Under the pieces are notes generated by a model. It worked only from the letters and a program-made list of their open reading frames with translations, searched no databases and was not told the DNA's origin. 8,603 nucleotides of DNA from the NCBI GenBank assembly GCA_012518325.1, contig JAAYSR010000262.1:1-8603 (forward strand). Reading direction: 5' to 3'. This DNA is from Bacillota bacterium. GTDB taxonomy: Bacteria; Bacillota; Limnochordia; Darwinibacteriales; Darwinibacteriaceae. This document shows positions 1 to 6,357 of the stretch, in pieces (position 1 is the stretch's first letter; each line of letters opens with the position of its first letter). A program made the translations under genes and the position numbers.

Positions 1-1157
1 ACTTCTTCGAAGTGGAGAGTGCCGTACTTTTCATTGATCTCAGCCAGGAGCTGGCTCAGGCTCTTGCCTGTCTTGGCCAGCATTTCCACTGCCAGAAGGG
101 CTGCCAGGATTCCGTCTTTACCATTGACATGTCCCCTGATTTTTAATCCTCCGCTGCTTTCACCCCCAAGGAGCAGGTTCTCTTCGTCCATCTTCTGGGA
201 GATATGCTTAAAGCCCACAGGTACTTCGTAGGCCGGTTCGCCGAAAGAATGGGCGATCCGATCCAAAACATGGCTGGTGGTGATGTTACGTACCACTCCT
301 CCCTTTTCGCCCCGATAGGCCACGAGATAGTAGTAGAGCAGCTTCAAGATGGCATTGGCATCGATGTAGTTTCCCTCTTCATCATAAAGGCCGATGCGGT
401 CAGAGTCGCCGTCGGTGGCAATTCCGATGTGGTACTTGCCCTGCTTCATGATGTACTCCATATCCTGCAGCGATTCCCGGGATGGGCTTGGCGTACGCAG
501 ACCGAACATGGTGTCCCGATCGGCGTTGATTAAATCAACTGAACAGCGCAGGGAAGCCAGGCACATGGCCATGATGTCCTTGGCTACGCCAAACATGGGG
601 TTGAAAAGGATCTTGAAGTTAAACTCCTGCACAGCCTGGACATCGATTTGATCGAGGAGCGAATCGATATACGCGTTCTTATTGGAGTATTCGATGATTT
701 TCCCCTGCTCAATGGCTTCAAAGAAAGAAAGGGGAGGCGCCTTGAGGGGAGGAATCTTAGCACAAATCTCCTCCAGGCGGTTTGTGACCTCTACCGGAGC
801 ATCCTTGCCGCCTTCTACAATGATCTTGATGCCGTTATACTCGGAAGGGTTATGGGAAGCAGTGACCATCATTCCCATGGCCAAGCCTTCCTGGTCAACG
901 GCATACATGAGCATTGGGGTGGGCACAACCTGTTCTATAAACCACACTTCAATCCCGTTGTGGACTAAAATCTCGGCTATGGCCCGGGAAAAGCGGCCGG
1001 ACAAAAAGCGCAGGTCATGCCCTACCACCACAGGTTTACCGGCCTGTCCAATTTCTTCTAAATACAAGGCAACAGCTTGAGCAACTCTCCGCACATTGCT
1101 GAAGGTAAACTCTTCGGCGATAATCGCCCGCCACCCGCCCGTTCCAAATTTTATCAC
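1..1157 (-). CDS. Phosphoglucomutase/phosphomannomutase (alpha-D-phosphohexomutase family), C-terminus beyond window
   Basis: The enzyme interconverts hexose 1-phosphate and 6-phosphate (glucose or mannose) through a phosphoserine, supplying sugar precursors in the cytoplasm. Reading leftwards from GTG 1157 the frame stays open for 385 codons to the edge. Visible motifs, in order: FGTGGWR (residues 4-10), the phosphoserine loop TASHNP with Ser101, the metal-binding loop DGDSDR (249-254), a VGFKHI segment, and the sugar-binding GESSGG (332-337, Glu333). Domains 1-3 are therefore present; most of phosphate-binding domain 4, perhaps 80-90 residues in this family, lies outside. I chose GTG 1157 because AAAGGTG sits about 8 bases upstream; an in-frame GTG at 1166 is an alternative but is too close to that site. 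The gene follows the flagellin terminator and I see no convincing promoter in 1158-1225. Family assignment is firm; glucose versus mannose preference cannot be read from sequence. Confidence 0.93.
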   Translation of the reverse strand, partial: MIKFGTGGWRAIIAEEFTFSNVRRVAQAVALYLEEIGQAGKPVVVGHDLRFLSGRFSRAIAEILVHNGIEVWFIEQVVPTPMLMYAVDQEGLAMGMMVTASHNPSEYNGIKIIVEGGKDAPVEVTNRLEEICAKIPPLKAPPLSFFEAIEQGKIIEYSNKNAYIDSLLDQIDVQAVQEFNFKILFNPMFGVAKDIMAMCLASLRCSVDLINADRDTMFGLRTPSPSRESLQDMEYIMKQGKYHIGIATDGDSDRIGLYDEEGNYIDANAILKLLYYYLVAYRGEKGGVVRNITTSHVLDRIAHSFGEPAYEVPVGFKHISQKMDEENLLLGGESSGGLKIRGHVNGKDGILAALLAVEMLAKTGKSLSQLLAEINEKYGTLHFEE

Positions 1158-1225
1158 GGCTTTCACACCTTTCCCAATCTTGTGTAGGTATTCTCTTTGA
1201 GGTCAGACTTTCCTTTTAGCAGACT

Positions 1226-1259
1226 AAAAAGCTGTTTCCCACGGGAAGACAGCTTTTTT
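1226..1259 (-). terminator. Rho-independent terminator of the flagellin gene
   Basis: The inverted repeat AAAAAGCTGT / ACAGCTTTTTT encloses a partly paired TTCCCACGGGAAG centre. On the minus strand it begins 4 bases after the flagellin stop codon and ends in a run of T residues, so it should end the flagellin transcript and isolate the downstream phosphohexomutase. A T-run is also present on the plus strand, so it could work in both directions. Confidence 0.85.
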
Positions 1260-1262
1260 CGG

Positions 1263-2099
1263 CTACCCTGCCGGCCAGAGGAGCTTGAGCACCATCTGCT
1301 GGGCTACATTGGCCTGGGCGATCATGGCCAGGGATGCCTGCATGCGGATTTGGGCTTTGACCATATGCATGATCTCCTCTGCAATGTCCGCATCTCTGAT
1401 TCTGGATTCCGCCTCGGCAAGGTTGATGGCGGTGTTCTCCAGGTTATTGACGGTATGCTCCAGGCGCCTCGTTTTGGCGCCGATATAGGCCCGTTGGGAT
1501 GAGACTTTGCCGATGGCCTCGTCGATAATGCCTATGGCACGGTCTGCAGCTTCGGGTGTCTCGACAGAAATGATGTCCTCGCCATCTTTGAGTCCCAGAG
1601 CTGCCCCGCGCATGTCATCAAAATAGATTTCCATGTTTTGCCCTGAGTTGGCGCCGATCTGGATGATCAGGGCATCCTTGCTTTTTTCGCCGTTTAAAAG
1701 GGGGATGGTATTAAACTCAGTGCTGCCCCCAATGTCATCGATGGCTTTGACCAGTTCATCAAACTCCAGCTGCAGCGCTTTCCGTTCAGTCTCGGTGAGG
1801 GTGCCGGTGGCCGAGTAGACTGCAATTTCCCGCAGGCGGTGCAAAATCGCATGGGTTTCGCCTAGGGCCCCGTCTGCCACATTCAGCATGGAAATGGCAT
1901 CCTGGGCATTTCTAGAAGCCTGCCTCAGGCCCCTGATCTGGGCCCGCATACGTTCGGAGATGGCAAGTCCGGAAGGATCGTCGGCGGCGCGGTTGATGCG
2001 CATCCCTGAAGCTATGCGCTCCATGTGCTTAACATAATCCAGCTGCGCGGCCCGAAAGGCACTGACCGCACGCAGGCCTGCCAAGTAGAACAGGTTCAC
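1263..2099 (-). CDS. Flagellin, short divergent type
   Basis: Structural protein of the flagellar filament, exported through the flagellar apparatus and polymerised outside the cell. The 278-residue product has the conserved flagellin core: RINRAADDPSGLAISERMRAQIRGL-type segment from residue 35, ASRNAQDAISMLNVADGAL near 61-79, LHRLREIAVYS near 86-96 and TEFNTIPLLNG near 127-137. The C-terminal block includes RRLEHTVNNLENTAINLAEAE and SRIRDADIAEEI, ending at 278. It is short, with little variable surface domain between the two conserved halves. Oddities: the N-terminus reads MNLFYLAGLRAVSAFRAAQL rather than the usual MRINHNIxAL type, and the end is LKLLWPAG instead of the usual LLQ-type tail. 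The start is GTG 2099, 9 bases after GGAGG; an ATG two bases upstream is followed at once by a stop. No other flagellar gene is in view, so it may be an accessory flagellin. Confidence 0.92.
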   Translation of the reverse strand: MNLFYLAGLRAVSAFRAAQLDYVKHMERIASGMRINRAADDPSGLAISERMRAQIRGLRQASRNAQDAISMLNVADGALGETHAILHRLREIAVYSATGTLTETERKALQLEFDELVKAIDDIGGSTEFNTIPLLNGEKSKDALIIQIGANSGQNMEIYFDDMRGAALGLKDGEDIISVETPEAADRAIGIIDEAIGKVSSQRAYIGAKTRRLEHTVNNLENTAINLAEAESRIRDADIAEEIMHMVKAQIRMQASLAMIAQANVAQQMVLKLLWPAG

Positions 2100-2127
2100 A
2101 TTCCGTCACCTCCCCCCTGTATGTATT

Positions 2128-2154
2128 ATATCGGAATTATTGTCATTATCTTTA
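2128..2154 (-). promoter_or_regulatory. Sigma-D (sigma-28) type promoter for flagellin
   Basis: On the minus strand TAAA (2154-2151), a 15-base spacer and TCCGATAT (2135-2128) match the Bacillus sigma-D consensus TAAA-N15-GCCGATAT at 11 of 12 positions. Transcription would start near 2121, about 20 bases before the GTG start of flagellin. The -35 element shares bases with the stop codon of the upstream ZIP transporter gene (2154-2152). The same stretch holds TATAAT, but no fitting sigma-A -35 element is found 17 bases upstream. Sigma-D control of a flagellin is what is known for motile Bacillota; use of this site is inferred. Confidence 0.75.
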
Positions 2155-2877
2155 TAGGCTGACCAAAAAGACAAGCCCTACTATTATACCCATTATTGCG
2201 CCGAAAGTGGAGATCGCGGGGGAACTTTGCTTGAGTGCTTCGGGCAGAAGTTCATAGAAAACCAAGAAGAGCATGGCGCCGGCGGCACAGCCAAGTGCGC
2301 CGGCCAGGGTGTTTTTGGGGAGGCTCTTTAACAGGCCGCCCAGGAGGGCGCCGATTCCCATGGGGATTCCAGCTGAAATCGTCATCAGCACAACCCTAGT
2401 TCGATTCAGCCCTCCTGCCAGGAGGGGGGCCGCCATAGCCATGCCTTCAGGAATGTTGTGGATGCAAATGGCCAGGGCCAGGGAAAACCCTAAATCCTGT
2501 GATGCTGTGTAACCCGCGCCGATGGCCAGCCCTTCGGGGAAATTGTGCAGCGAAATGCCCAGGCCCACAAAAAGACCGGTCATGACGAGGTCGCGATCGG
2601 GACGGCGGGCAAGAACAGCCGGTTTGGACAGCAGAAAGAGGATCAGAACACCAAAGATGATTCCCGCCAAGGTGATCAGCACACCTCCCAGGGAAAGGGC
2701 CTCCAGAATCAGGTCCTGGAACACTACAGCCAGCATGATGCCTCCGGAGAAGGCCAGCAGAAACCCTAAAAAGTCATCTCTGGGCCGTTTCAGATAGGAA
2801 AGCAAAAGGCCGCCTGTACCTGTTCCCAATACTCCTGCCATCAGCCCTAGATAGACGATCCTGCCCAGTTCCCGCAT
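2152..2877 (-). CDS. ZIP family divalent metal transporter
   Basis: Inner-membrane permease that brings divalent metals such as zinc, iron or manganese into the cytoplasm. The 241-residue protein is almost entirely hydrophobic with about eight membrane segments. The two ZIP signature helices are present: HNFPEG (residues 111-116) and HNIPEG (140-145), whose His and Glu residues form the binuclear metal site in the family. Further acidic residues that could bind metal are Asp55 and Glu59 in FQDLILEA and Glu209 and Glu213 in the YELLPEA segment. The loop between segments three and four (about 84-98) has no histidines, unlike many eukaryotic ZIPs. Start ATG 2877 is preceded by AGGAGGGGAG at good spacing; the frame continues upstream to 2985 but that stretch is not ZIP-like. 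There is no terminator before flagellin, so read-through is possible. It resembles the ZupT group; metal preference is not determinable. Confidence 0.92.
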   Translation of the reverse strand: MRELGRIVYLGLMAGVLGTGTGGLLLSYLKRPRDDFLGFLLAFSGGIMLAVVFQDLILEALSLGGVLITLAGIIFGVLILFLLSKPAVLARRPDRDLVMTGLFVGLGISLHNFPEGLAIGAGYTASQDLGFSLALAICIHNIPEGMAMAAPLLAGGLNRTRVVLMTISAGIPMGIGALLGGLLKSLPKNTLAGALGCAAGAMLFLVFYELLPEALKQSSPAISTFGAIMGIIVGLVFLVSL

Positions 2878-2971
2878 ACTTCTCCCCTCCTGATCACAGC
2901 TTATTGCTGCAGCGTGGAAAATATAAGATCGGCTCTTGCGGGGGAATACTGCAGTCTGCGGCGGGAGGGCG

Positions 2972-2989
2972 AAAATAGGTGACAATTTT
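2972..2989 (-). promoter_or_regulatory. Possible operator-like dyad upstream of the ZIP gene
   Basis: AAAAT and ATTTT flank an 8-base centre (AGGTGACA), forming an imperfect 18-base dyad with 6 of 9 half-site positions matching. It lies about 95 bases upstream of the ZIP start and 15 bases before the sigma-A -35 element of the divergent polyamine operon. AT-rich arms with a GGTGAC-like centre are loosely reminiscent of DtxR/MntR-type metal-regulator sites. The rest of 2878-3000 is GC-rich, and I see no convincing promoter for the ZIP gene. Confidence 0.2.
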
Positions 2990-3003
2990 CTTGCCTGAAA
3001 CTA

Positions 3004-3032
3004 TTGACATGCTTGCCTCCACCCGATAAAAT
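3004..3032 (+). promoter_or_regulatory. Sigma-A promoter of the regulator-pot operon
   Basis: TTGACA (3004-3009), a 17-base spacer and TAAAAT (3027-3032): a full -35 match and 5 of 6 at -10 with ideal spacing. The transcript should begin near 3039, exactly where the first repeat unit begins, leaving a leader of about 60 bases before the regulator's GTG start. Confidence 0.88.
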
Positions 3033-3038
3033 ACACTT

Positions 3039-3077
3039 GTTTAGTGTTCCTAAACCTAAGGTTTAGTGTTACAAAAC
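3039..3077 (+). promoter_or_regulatory. Tandem operator: two 17-base dyads, 22 bases apart
   Basis: Two consecutive 22-base units (3039-3060 and 3061-3082) match at 18 of 22 positions. Each contains a dyad: GTTTAGTGTTCCTAAAC (3039-3055, perfect 6-base arms) and GTTTAGTGTTACAAAAC (3061-3077, one arm mismatch). The left arms are identical and the repeat period is about two helical turns, so bound dimers would lie on one face of the DNA. A second perfect dyad, CTAAACC-TAA-GGTTTAG, joins the units at 3050-3066. Lying at about +1 to +39 of a strong promoter and directly before an HTH regulator gene, this is most simply an autoregulatory repressor site; binding itself is inferred. Confidence 0.7.
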
Positions 3078-3097
3078 CTCTGAAAGGGGGGCGTGTG

Positions 3098-3637
3098 GTG
3101 AAAATCGGTGAGAAAATCAAGCTCCTGCGGATGCAGAATAACCTGACCCAGGAAGAGTTGGCGGATCGTGCGGAGTTGACCAAAGGTTTCATTTCCCAAG
3201 TGGAGCGGGAATTGACTTCACCTTCCATCGCGACCCTGGTTGATATCCTGGAATCGCTGGGCACTAACCTGCAGGACTTCTTTGCCCAGGAAGTGCCGGA
3301 AAAAGTGGTGTTTACGAAGGAAGACGTAGCGGTAAAGAGCGATCCAGAACTGAAAAATGAGATTGGCTGGTTGGTTCCCAATGCGCAAAAAAATGCCATG
3401 GAGCCAATTCTTGTTCATATAGAGCCCCAAGGGCAGACTCCCCTCGATGATCCCCATGAGGGAGAAGAGTTTGGCTATGTCCTCAAGGGCCAGGTCTATC
3501 TGCACCTTGGTGCCAAGAAGCTGAGGGTCCGCTCGGGAGAGTCCTTCTATTTCTCTGCCCGGGAAACGCATTACCTTTCCAATTCTACCAAGCGGCCTGC
3601 CAGTGTATTGTGGGTTTCCGCCCCACCAAGCTTCTAA
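3098..3637 (+). CDS. XRE-family HTH regulator with C-terminal cupin sensor (PuuR type)
   Basis: Predicted cytoplasmic transcription factor of 179 residues controlling the downstream polyamine-uptake genes. The N-terminal XRE HTH domain spans about residues 5-60, with the helix-turn-helix LTQEELADRAELTKGFISQ near 16-34 followed by VERELTSPS. The C-terminal cupin spans about 105-175, with HEGEEFGYVLKG (120-131) and GESFYFSARETHYLSNST (147-164, His158), ending VSAPPSF. This layout and length match E. coli PuuR (185 residues, HQGEEIGTVLEG and a similar C-terminus), a putrescine-responsive repressor. The start is GTG 3098, 6 bases after AAAGGGGGG; the tandem GTG at 3095 is possible. A longer frame from GTG 3044 is unlikely because transcription starts near 3039, leaving no room for a ribosome site. 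It is separated from potA by 22 bases. The ligand is inferred from context. Confidence 0.9.
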   Translation: MKIGEKIKLLRMQNNLTQEELADRAELTKGFISQVERELTSPSIATLVDILESLGTNLQDFFAQEVPEKVVFTKEDVAVKSDPELKNEIGWLVPNAQKNAMEPILVHIEPQGQTPLDDPHEGEEFGYVLKGQVYLHLGAKKLRVRSGESFYFSARETHYLSNSTKRPASVLWVSAPPSF

Positions 3638-3659
3638 TTTACGGAAGGGGGAACTGAAG

Positions 3660-4706
3660 ATGGATGAGATCATTGTAGAGTTGAAATCTGTGTCCAAGGT
3701 TTATGATGAAACTGTGGCACTGGACGGTATTAACTTGTATATTAGGAAGAATGAATTTGTCACCCTGTTGGGACCGAGCGGCTGCGGCAAGACCACAACT
3801 CTGCGCCTGATCGGAGGCTTTGAACAGCCCACCGACGGGACGATTTTATTCGAAGGCAGGGATGTGACTGACGTTCCGCCTTACAAGCGAAGAGTAAACA
3901 CAGTGTTTCAACGCTATGCTCTGTTCTCCCACCTCGATGTGTTTGAGAATATTGCCTTTGGTTTGCGGATTAAAAAGTACAGTGAAAAAGTGATCAAGGA
4001 AAAAGTAGGCAGAATGCTGGAGCAGGTGAACCTAGCGGGTTTTGAAAAGCGCGATGTCAACTCGTTAAGCGGCGGCCAGCAGCAGAGAGTGGCAATTGCC
4101 AGGGCGCTGGTCAATGAGCCCGAGGTTTTGCTGCTGGATGAGCCGTTGGCTGCCCTGGATCTAAAGCTGCGCAAGGAAATGCAGCATGAGCTTAAGAGCA
4201 TGCAAAAGCAGCTGGGCATCACCTTTGTCTTTGTCACCCATGACCAGGAAGAGGCCCTTTCCATGTCGGACACCGTGGTTGTGATGAAAGACGGGAGGAT
4301 CCAGCAGATCGGCACCCCGGTGGACATTTACAATGAACCCAAAAATGCCTTTGTGGCAGACTTTATTGGCGAAAGCAACATTGTTGACGGCATTATGCGG
4401 CAAGACTACGTGGTGGACTTTGGCGGCGCAACCTTTGACTGCGTAGACTTTGGCTTTGCCAAAGACGAGGAAGTCGACGTTGTAATCCGGCCGGAGGATT
4501 TGGTGCTGATTCCGGCTGAAAACGCCAAGCTTTCAGGTGTGGTAAGCTCGGTGAACTTTTTGGGCGTACACTATGAGATGTTTGTGGACGCTGACGACGG
4601 AACAAGCTGGCTGGTCCATTCGACGCTCATGGAGCCGGTGGGCACCCGGGTCGGCCTAGGCCTGGAGCCCATGGATATTCACATCATGAAGAAGGTGAGA
4701 CCATGA
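3660..4706 (+). CDS. potA: Spermidine/putrescine ABC transporter ATP-binding protein PotA
   Basis: Cytoplasmic ATPase that powers polyamine import by the PotBC channel. The 348-residue protein has a complete ABC domain: Walker A GPSGCGKT (38-45), Q-loop Gln84 in TVFQRYALFSH, signature LSGGQ (136-140), Walker B VLLLDEP (156-162), the D-loop ALD (165-167) and the switch His194 in VTHDQEE. A TOBE_2-type regulatory domain follows from about 270 (VVIRPEDL at 274-281) to the end, as in PotA. Start ATG 3660 has AAGGGGG 8 bases upstream; an in-frame extension to 3603 runs into the regulator gene and lacks family similarity. The stop overlaps the potB start as ATGA, implying translational coupling. 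All catalytic residues are present. Assignment to polyamines rather than another opine/iron-type substrate rests on PotB, PotC and PotD next to it. Confidence 0.95.
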   Translation: MDEIIVELKSVSKVYDETVALDGINLYIRKNEFVTLLGPSGCGKTTTLRLIGGFEQPTDGTILFEGRDVTDVPPYKRRVNTVFQRYALFSHLDVFENIAFGLRIKKYSEKVIKEKVGRMLEQVNLAGFEKRDVNSLSGGQQQRVAIARALVNEPEVLLLDEPLAALDLKLRKEMQHELKSMQKQLGITFVFVTHDQEEALSMSDTVVVMKDGRIQQIGTPVDIYNEPKNAFVADFIGESNIVDGIMRQDYVVDFGGATFDCVDFGFAKDEEVDVVIRPEDLVLIPAENAKLSGVVSSVNFLGVHYEMFVDADDGTSWLVHSTLMEPVGTRVGLGLEPMDIHIMKKVRP

Positions 4707-5524
4707 AACGCTCCACCCTCTTTCCCTATGTGGTATGGATGGCTCTGTTTATTATCGTCCCCATGGTTCTAGTGCTCTACTACGCCTTTACAGTGCCCAC
4801 CGAGTCCGGTGCCACCTGGTCTTTGGAAAACTTTGCCCGGTTTTTTGAACCCATTTACCTCAGAGTTCTGTGGCGTTCATTGCGTTTAGCAGTGATCAGC
4901 ACGGTGATCTGCCTGGTCATCGGCTATCCGGCAGCTATGGTGATGTCGGGCAATGCCTTTGAGCAGAAGCATGTGATTCTGCTTCTGTTTGTAGTGCCAA
5001 TGTGGATGAACTTCCTGCTCAGAACTTATGCCTGGCTCACAATTTTAGAGCGCAACGGCGTGATCAATGTGGTGTTGAACAGCCTGAATTTGCCAAGCCT
5101 CAACATTCTGTACACTGAGGGGGCAGTGGTTCTAGGCATGGTTTACAACTTCCTGCCCTTCATGGTGCTGCCTATCTACTCTGTCCTGAGCAAGATTGAC
5201 AGGGGAGTGGTGGAGGCTGCCGGTGATCTGGGGGCCAATGCTTTTCAGGTTTTTGCCAAGGTGATCTTCCCATTAAGCCTCCCTGGCGTGGTTTCAGGCG
5301 TGACCATGGTCTTTATGCCGGCTTTGACAACCTTTGTCATCTCCAGGCTGCTGGGGGGCGGCCAGTTCACCCTGATCGGCAATCTGATTGAGCAGCAGTT
5401 TCTTGTTGTAGGGGATTGGGGCTTCGGCTCATCGATTTCTGTGGTAATGATTGTCCTGATTCTGCTCAGCATGGCCATCATGTCCTTCTTTGAAGGGGAA
5501 GAAAAGGATGTGGCGCTGTGGTAA
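4703..5524 (+). CDS. potB: Spermidine/putrescine ABC transporter permease PotB
   Basis: One of two membrane subunits forming the polyamine channel. The 273-residue protein has about six hydrophobic segments (near 8-30, 61-82, 91-113, 140-162, 194-217 and 245-265). It carries the cytoplasmic EAA loop EAAGDLGANAFQVFAKVIFP (171-190, continuing to PGV at 196), which docks on PotA. Its length is normal for PotB. ATG 4703 overlaps the potA stop codon by 4 bases and has AAGGTGA just upstream, inside the end of potA. The TLLRTYAW-like segment typical of PotB appears as FLLRTYAWLTILERNG (104-119). The C-terminus overlaps potC by 7 bases. Confidence 0.95.
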   Translation: MKRSTLFPYVVWMALFIIVPMVLVLYYAFTVPTESGATWSLENFARFFEPIYLRVLWRSLRLAVISTVICLVIGYPAAMVMSGNAFEQKHVILLLFVVPMWMNFLLRTYAWLTILERNGVINVVLNSLNLPSLNILYTEGAVVLGMVYNFLPFMVLPIYSVLSKIDRGVVEAAGDLGANAFQVFAKVIFPLSLPGVVSGVTMVFMPALTTFVISRLLGGGQFTLIGNLIEQQFLVVGDWGFGSSISVVMIVLILLSMAIMSFFEGEEKDVALW

Positions 5525-6357
5525 GATTTCTAAAACGCAGTTATATCTACCTTGTCTTTGTCTTTCTGTATATGCCGATTGCAGTTTTGATGGTGTACTC
5601 CTTCAACGATTCCCGCTCCCGGGGAATGTGGGGGGGCTTTACCCTCCGCTGGTATGTTGAGCTCTTCCAGGATCGAACTATCATGAGTTCCCTGTATTCG
5701 ACGCTCTTCATCGGGGTTGTGTCGGCGATCATAGCCACTGTCATCGGCACCTTGGCCGCCATCGGAATTCACAATTCCAGGGGAATCCAGAAGAAGCTGA
5801 TCATGAACGTAACCTATCTTCCGGTTTTAAACCCTGAGATAGTGACTGCCATTTCGCTGATGATTCTCTTTGTCTTTGCCAAAGTCAGGCTGGGCTATCT
5901 GACCCTGCTGCTGGCCCATATTACTTTTAATATTCCCTATGTGATTCTCTCGGTTCTGCCTAAGCTGCGGCAGCTCAACAAGCATCTTTACGAAGCTGCC
6001 CTTGATCTGGGCTGTACGCCGGCGAGGGCCCTTTGGAAGGTGATTATCCCAGAGATTATGCCGGGCATTATCACTGGACTGCTTCTCGCATTTACGCTGT
6101 CCATTGACGATTTCGTGATCAGTTTCTTTACCACAGGTTCCGGGGTAAGCACCCTTTCCATCACCATTTACTCTATGGCCAGAAGGGGAATTAACCCGAA
6201 AATCAATGCCCTGTCAACAATTATGTTTACCTTTGTCCTTCTTCTGCTGATAATTGTCAATATCCGGCAGGCCCGGGAACAAAGAAAAGGAAGGAATGGG
6301 AGAAATGGCCAGAAAAGTCACTTTGACTCTCTGCGTTCTAGGTTTAGCGGCGCTTAG
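5518..6357 (+). CDS. potC: Spermidine/putrescine ABC transporter permease PotC
   Basis: Second channel subunit, pairing with PotB. The 279-residue protein has about six membrane segments (near 8-30, 61-84, 96-121, 126-148, 181-205 and 233-250). Its EAA loop starts EAALDLGCTPARALWKVIIP (159-178) and continues to PGI (184). PotC-type segments include FLYMPIAVLMVYSFNDSR (16-33), PEIVTAISLMILF (106-118) and FTLSIDDFVISFFTTG (192-207). The start is GTG 5518, overlapping the potB stop, with AAGGA 9 bases upstream; no ATG in frame is suitable. The protein is about 15 residues longer than E. coli PotC because an arginine-rich, non-hydrophobic tail from about 250 runs through the potD1 ribosome site and signal-peptide region, ending about 53 bases into potD1. 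This tail may be dispensable. Confidence 0.95.
   Translation: MVRFLKRSYIYLVFVFLYMPIAVLMVYSFNDSRSRGMWGGFTLRWYVELFQDRTIMSSLYSTLFIGVVSAIIATVIGTLAAIGIHNSRGIQKKLIMNVTYLPVLNPEIVTAISLMILFVFAKVRLGYLTLLLAHITFNIPYVILSVLPKLRQLNKHLYEAALDLGCTPARALWKVIIPEIMPGIITGLLLAFTLSIDDFVISFFTTGSGVSTLSITIYSMARRGINPKINALSTIMFTFVLLLLIIVNIRQAREQRKGRNGRNGQKSHFDSLRSRFSGA

Noticed and set aside
19..1080. Several plus-strand open frames opposite the phosphohexomutase
   Set aside because: They are out-of-frame shadows; the minus strand carries an uninterrupted frame with all phosphohexomutase motifs, and the plus frames show no family features or good ribosome sites.
2906..2955. GCTGCAGC and ACTGCAGT palindromes upstream of the ZIP gene
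   Set aside because: Short, unrelated to each other and expected by chance in GC-rich DNA.
2878..2985. 36-residue N-terminal extension of the ZIP transporter
   Set aside because: ATG 2877 has a strong, well-spaced ribosome site and begins directly before the first membrane helix; the extension is not hydrophobic or family-like.
3039..3082. Tandem repeat as the edge of a CRISPR array or a satellite
   Set aside because: Only two adjacent units, no spacers, and the position at +1 of a promoter before a regulator fits an operator far better.
3044..3097. N-terminal extension of the regulator from GTG 3044
   Set aside because: It would begin about 5 bases after the predicted transcript start, runs through the operator repeats, has no ribosome site, and the HTH domain begins normally at GTG 3098.
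5822..5834. GGTTTTAAACC palindrome inside potC as another regulator operator
   Set aside because: It lacks the GTTTAG/CTAAAC arms and 5-base centre of the promoter sites and lies within coding sequence.
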